Positions 51,703-51,913 of a stretch of 51,913 bases of DNA are shown piece after piece. Made by a program: the position numbers and the translations under genes. The notes below the pieces were generated by a model. The model had not been told where the DNA came from, made no database searches, and worked only from the letters and a program-made list of their open reading frames with translations. The first letter of the stretch is position 1, and each line of letters starts with the position of its first letter. This stretch comes from Bradyrhizobium genosp. SA-3 (lineage in GTDB: Bacteria; Pseudomonadota; Alphaproteobacteria; Rhizobiales; Xanthobacteraceae): NCBI RefSeq assembly GCF_004212635.1, contig NZ_PSRT01000058.1:1-51913 (forward strand). The letters run 5' to 3'.

Positions 51703-51913
51703 GATCCGCTCGCGTGCATGGCGTTGTAGACGAGCGTCGCCAACGTCGCCTGTCCCGTGTCGCTGAAATGCGTGTTTTCCAACAGCCGGCCGGTCGCTCC
51801 AATGGAGTCCGCGTTGACACCGGCGAAGATGTGCATGTTGTCGACGACCGCCGCCTGCGCAATAGCTCGCCCATTCGTCCATCATGCGCCGGCGCTTCTT
51901 CCGCATGTCGCCG
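51693..51913 (-). pseudogene. SGNH/GDSL hydrolase-like C-terminal end, frameshifted and cut by the window edge
   Basis: From the window edge one frame reads GDMRKKRRRMMDEWASYCA. A shift then gives AVVDNMHIFAGVNADSIGAT, RLLENTHFSDTGQATLATLV and YNAMHASGSPF to a TAG at 51693. The ENTHFSDTGQATLA block resembles the last conserved block of SGNH hydrolases (D-x-x-H with following G). The frame of the second part has a TGA just before WTNGRAI, so the gene is broken or its first part belongs to another gene. Identity is tentative because most of it is outside the window. Confidence 0.4.

Overview
The window looks like a chromosomal segment of a Bradyrhizobium-type alphaproteobacterium. This is inferred from the high GC content, from the style of the small Gly/Tyr-rich secreted proteins and the 290-residue outer-membrane barrel, and from the tripartite tricarboxylate transporter, CaiB-type CoA-transferase and serine-glyoxylate aminotransferase genes. 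No rRNA, intact tRNA or CRISPR array was seen.

Positions 1-20 kb hold a surface-polysaccharide (O-antigen type) locus. It opens with the end of an IS66 element, an acyltransferase-3 gene and a decayed GmhB-like heptose phosphatase. A plus-strand GDP-fucose set follows (gmd, fcl, glycosyltransferase). Two minus-strand gene runs come next. One (11.3 to 6.5 kb) encodes an oxidoreductase, acetyltransferase, aminotransferase, epimerase and glycosyltransferase. The other (19.6 to 11.7 kb) encodes a Wzx-like flippase, HisH, HisF, a WbpG-like amidotransferase, a Wzy-like polymerase, an acetyltransferase, a CgeB-like glycosyltransferase and a methyltransferase. Together they suggest a repeat unit containing a fucose-type sugar and a diacetamido-uronic acid whose acetamido group becomes an acetamidino group. 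Upstream of wzx is a deletion scar that fuses the start of an oxidoreductase gene to the end of an aminotransferase gene, a relic of a second copy of that cassette.

Positions 20-27.4 kb hold an exported kelch-type protein, an IS3 remnant, a second acyltransferase-3, a large serralysin-like RTX metalloprotease with three 117-residue tryptophan-rich repeats, a small exported protein and an intact CaiB-type CoA-transferase. Positions 27.4-36.2 kb are mostly a gene graveyard. They hold tRNA-like 3' fragments, a frameshifted DUF2939-like gene, an integrase remnant, the 3' half of a UDP-glucuronate decarboxylase gene, another aminotransferase remnant and a decayed second CaiB gene. A third acyltransferase-3 and two small genes there appear intact. 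Copies of the CaiB 3' region bound the graveyard as direct repeats.

Positions 36.2-48.4 kb look like ordinary chromosome: an outer-membrane barrel, tctA/tctB/tctC, an enoyl-CoA hydratase-like gene and two tandem aminotransferases on the minus strand. Facing them are a GntR regulator, a FAD/Fe-S 2-hydroxyacid dehydrogenase and a GlcG/HbpS-like protein on the plus strand. A role in importing carboxylates and handling 2-hydroxyacids and glyoxylate is inferred. Positions 48.4-51.9 kb hold a phage-like gene broken by an in-frame amber codon, a PEBP-like exported protein, a two-gene module (coiled-coil membrane protein plus small secreted protein) that is also present, split, at 28.9 and 32.7 kb, and the broken end of an SGNH-hydrolase-like gene.
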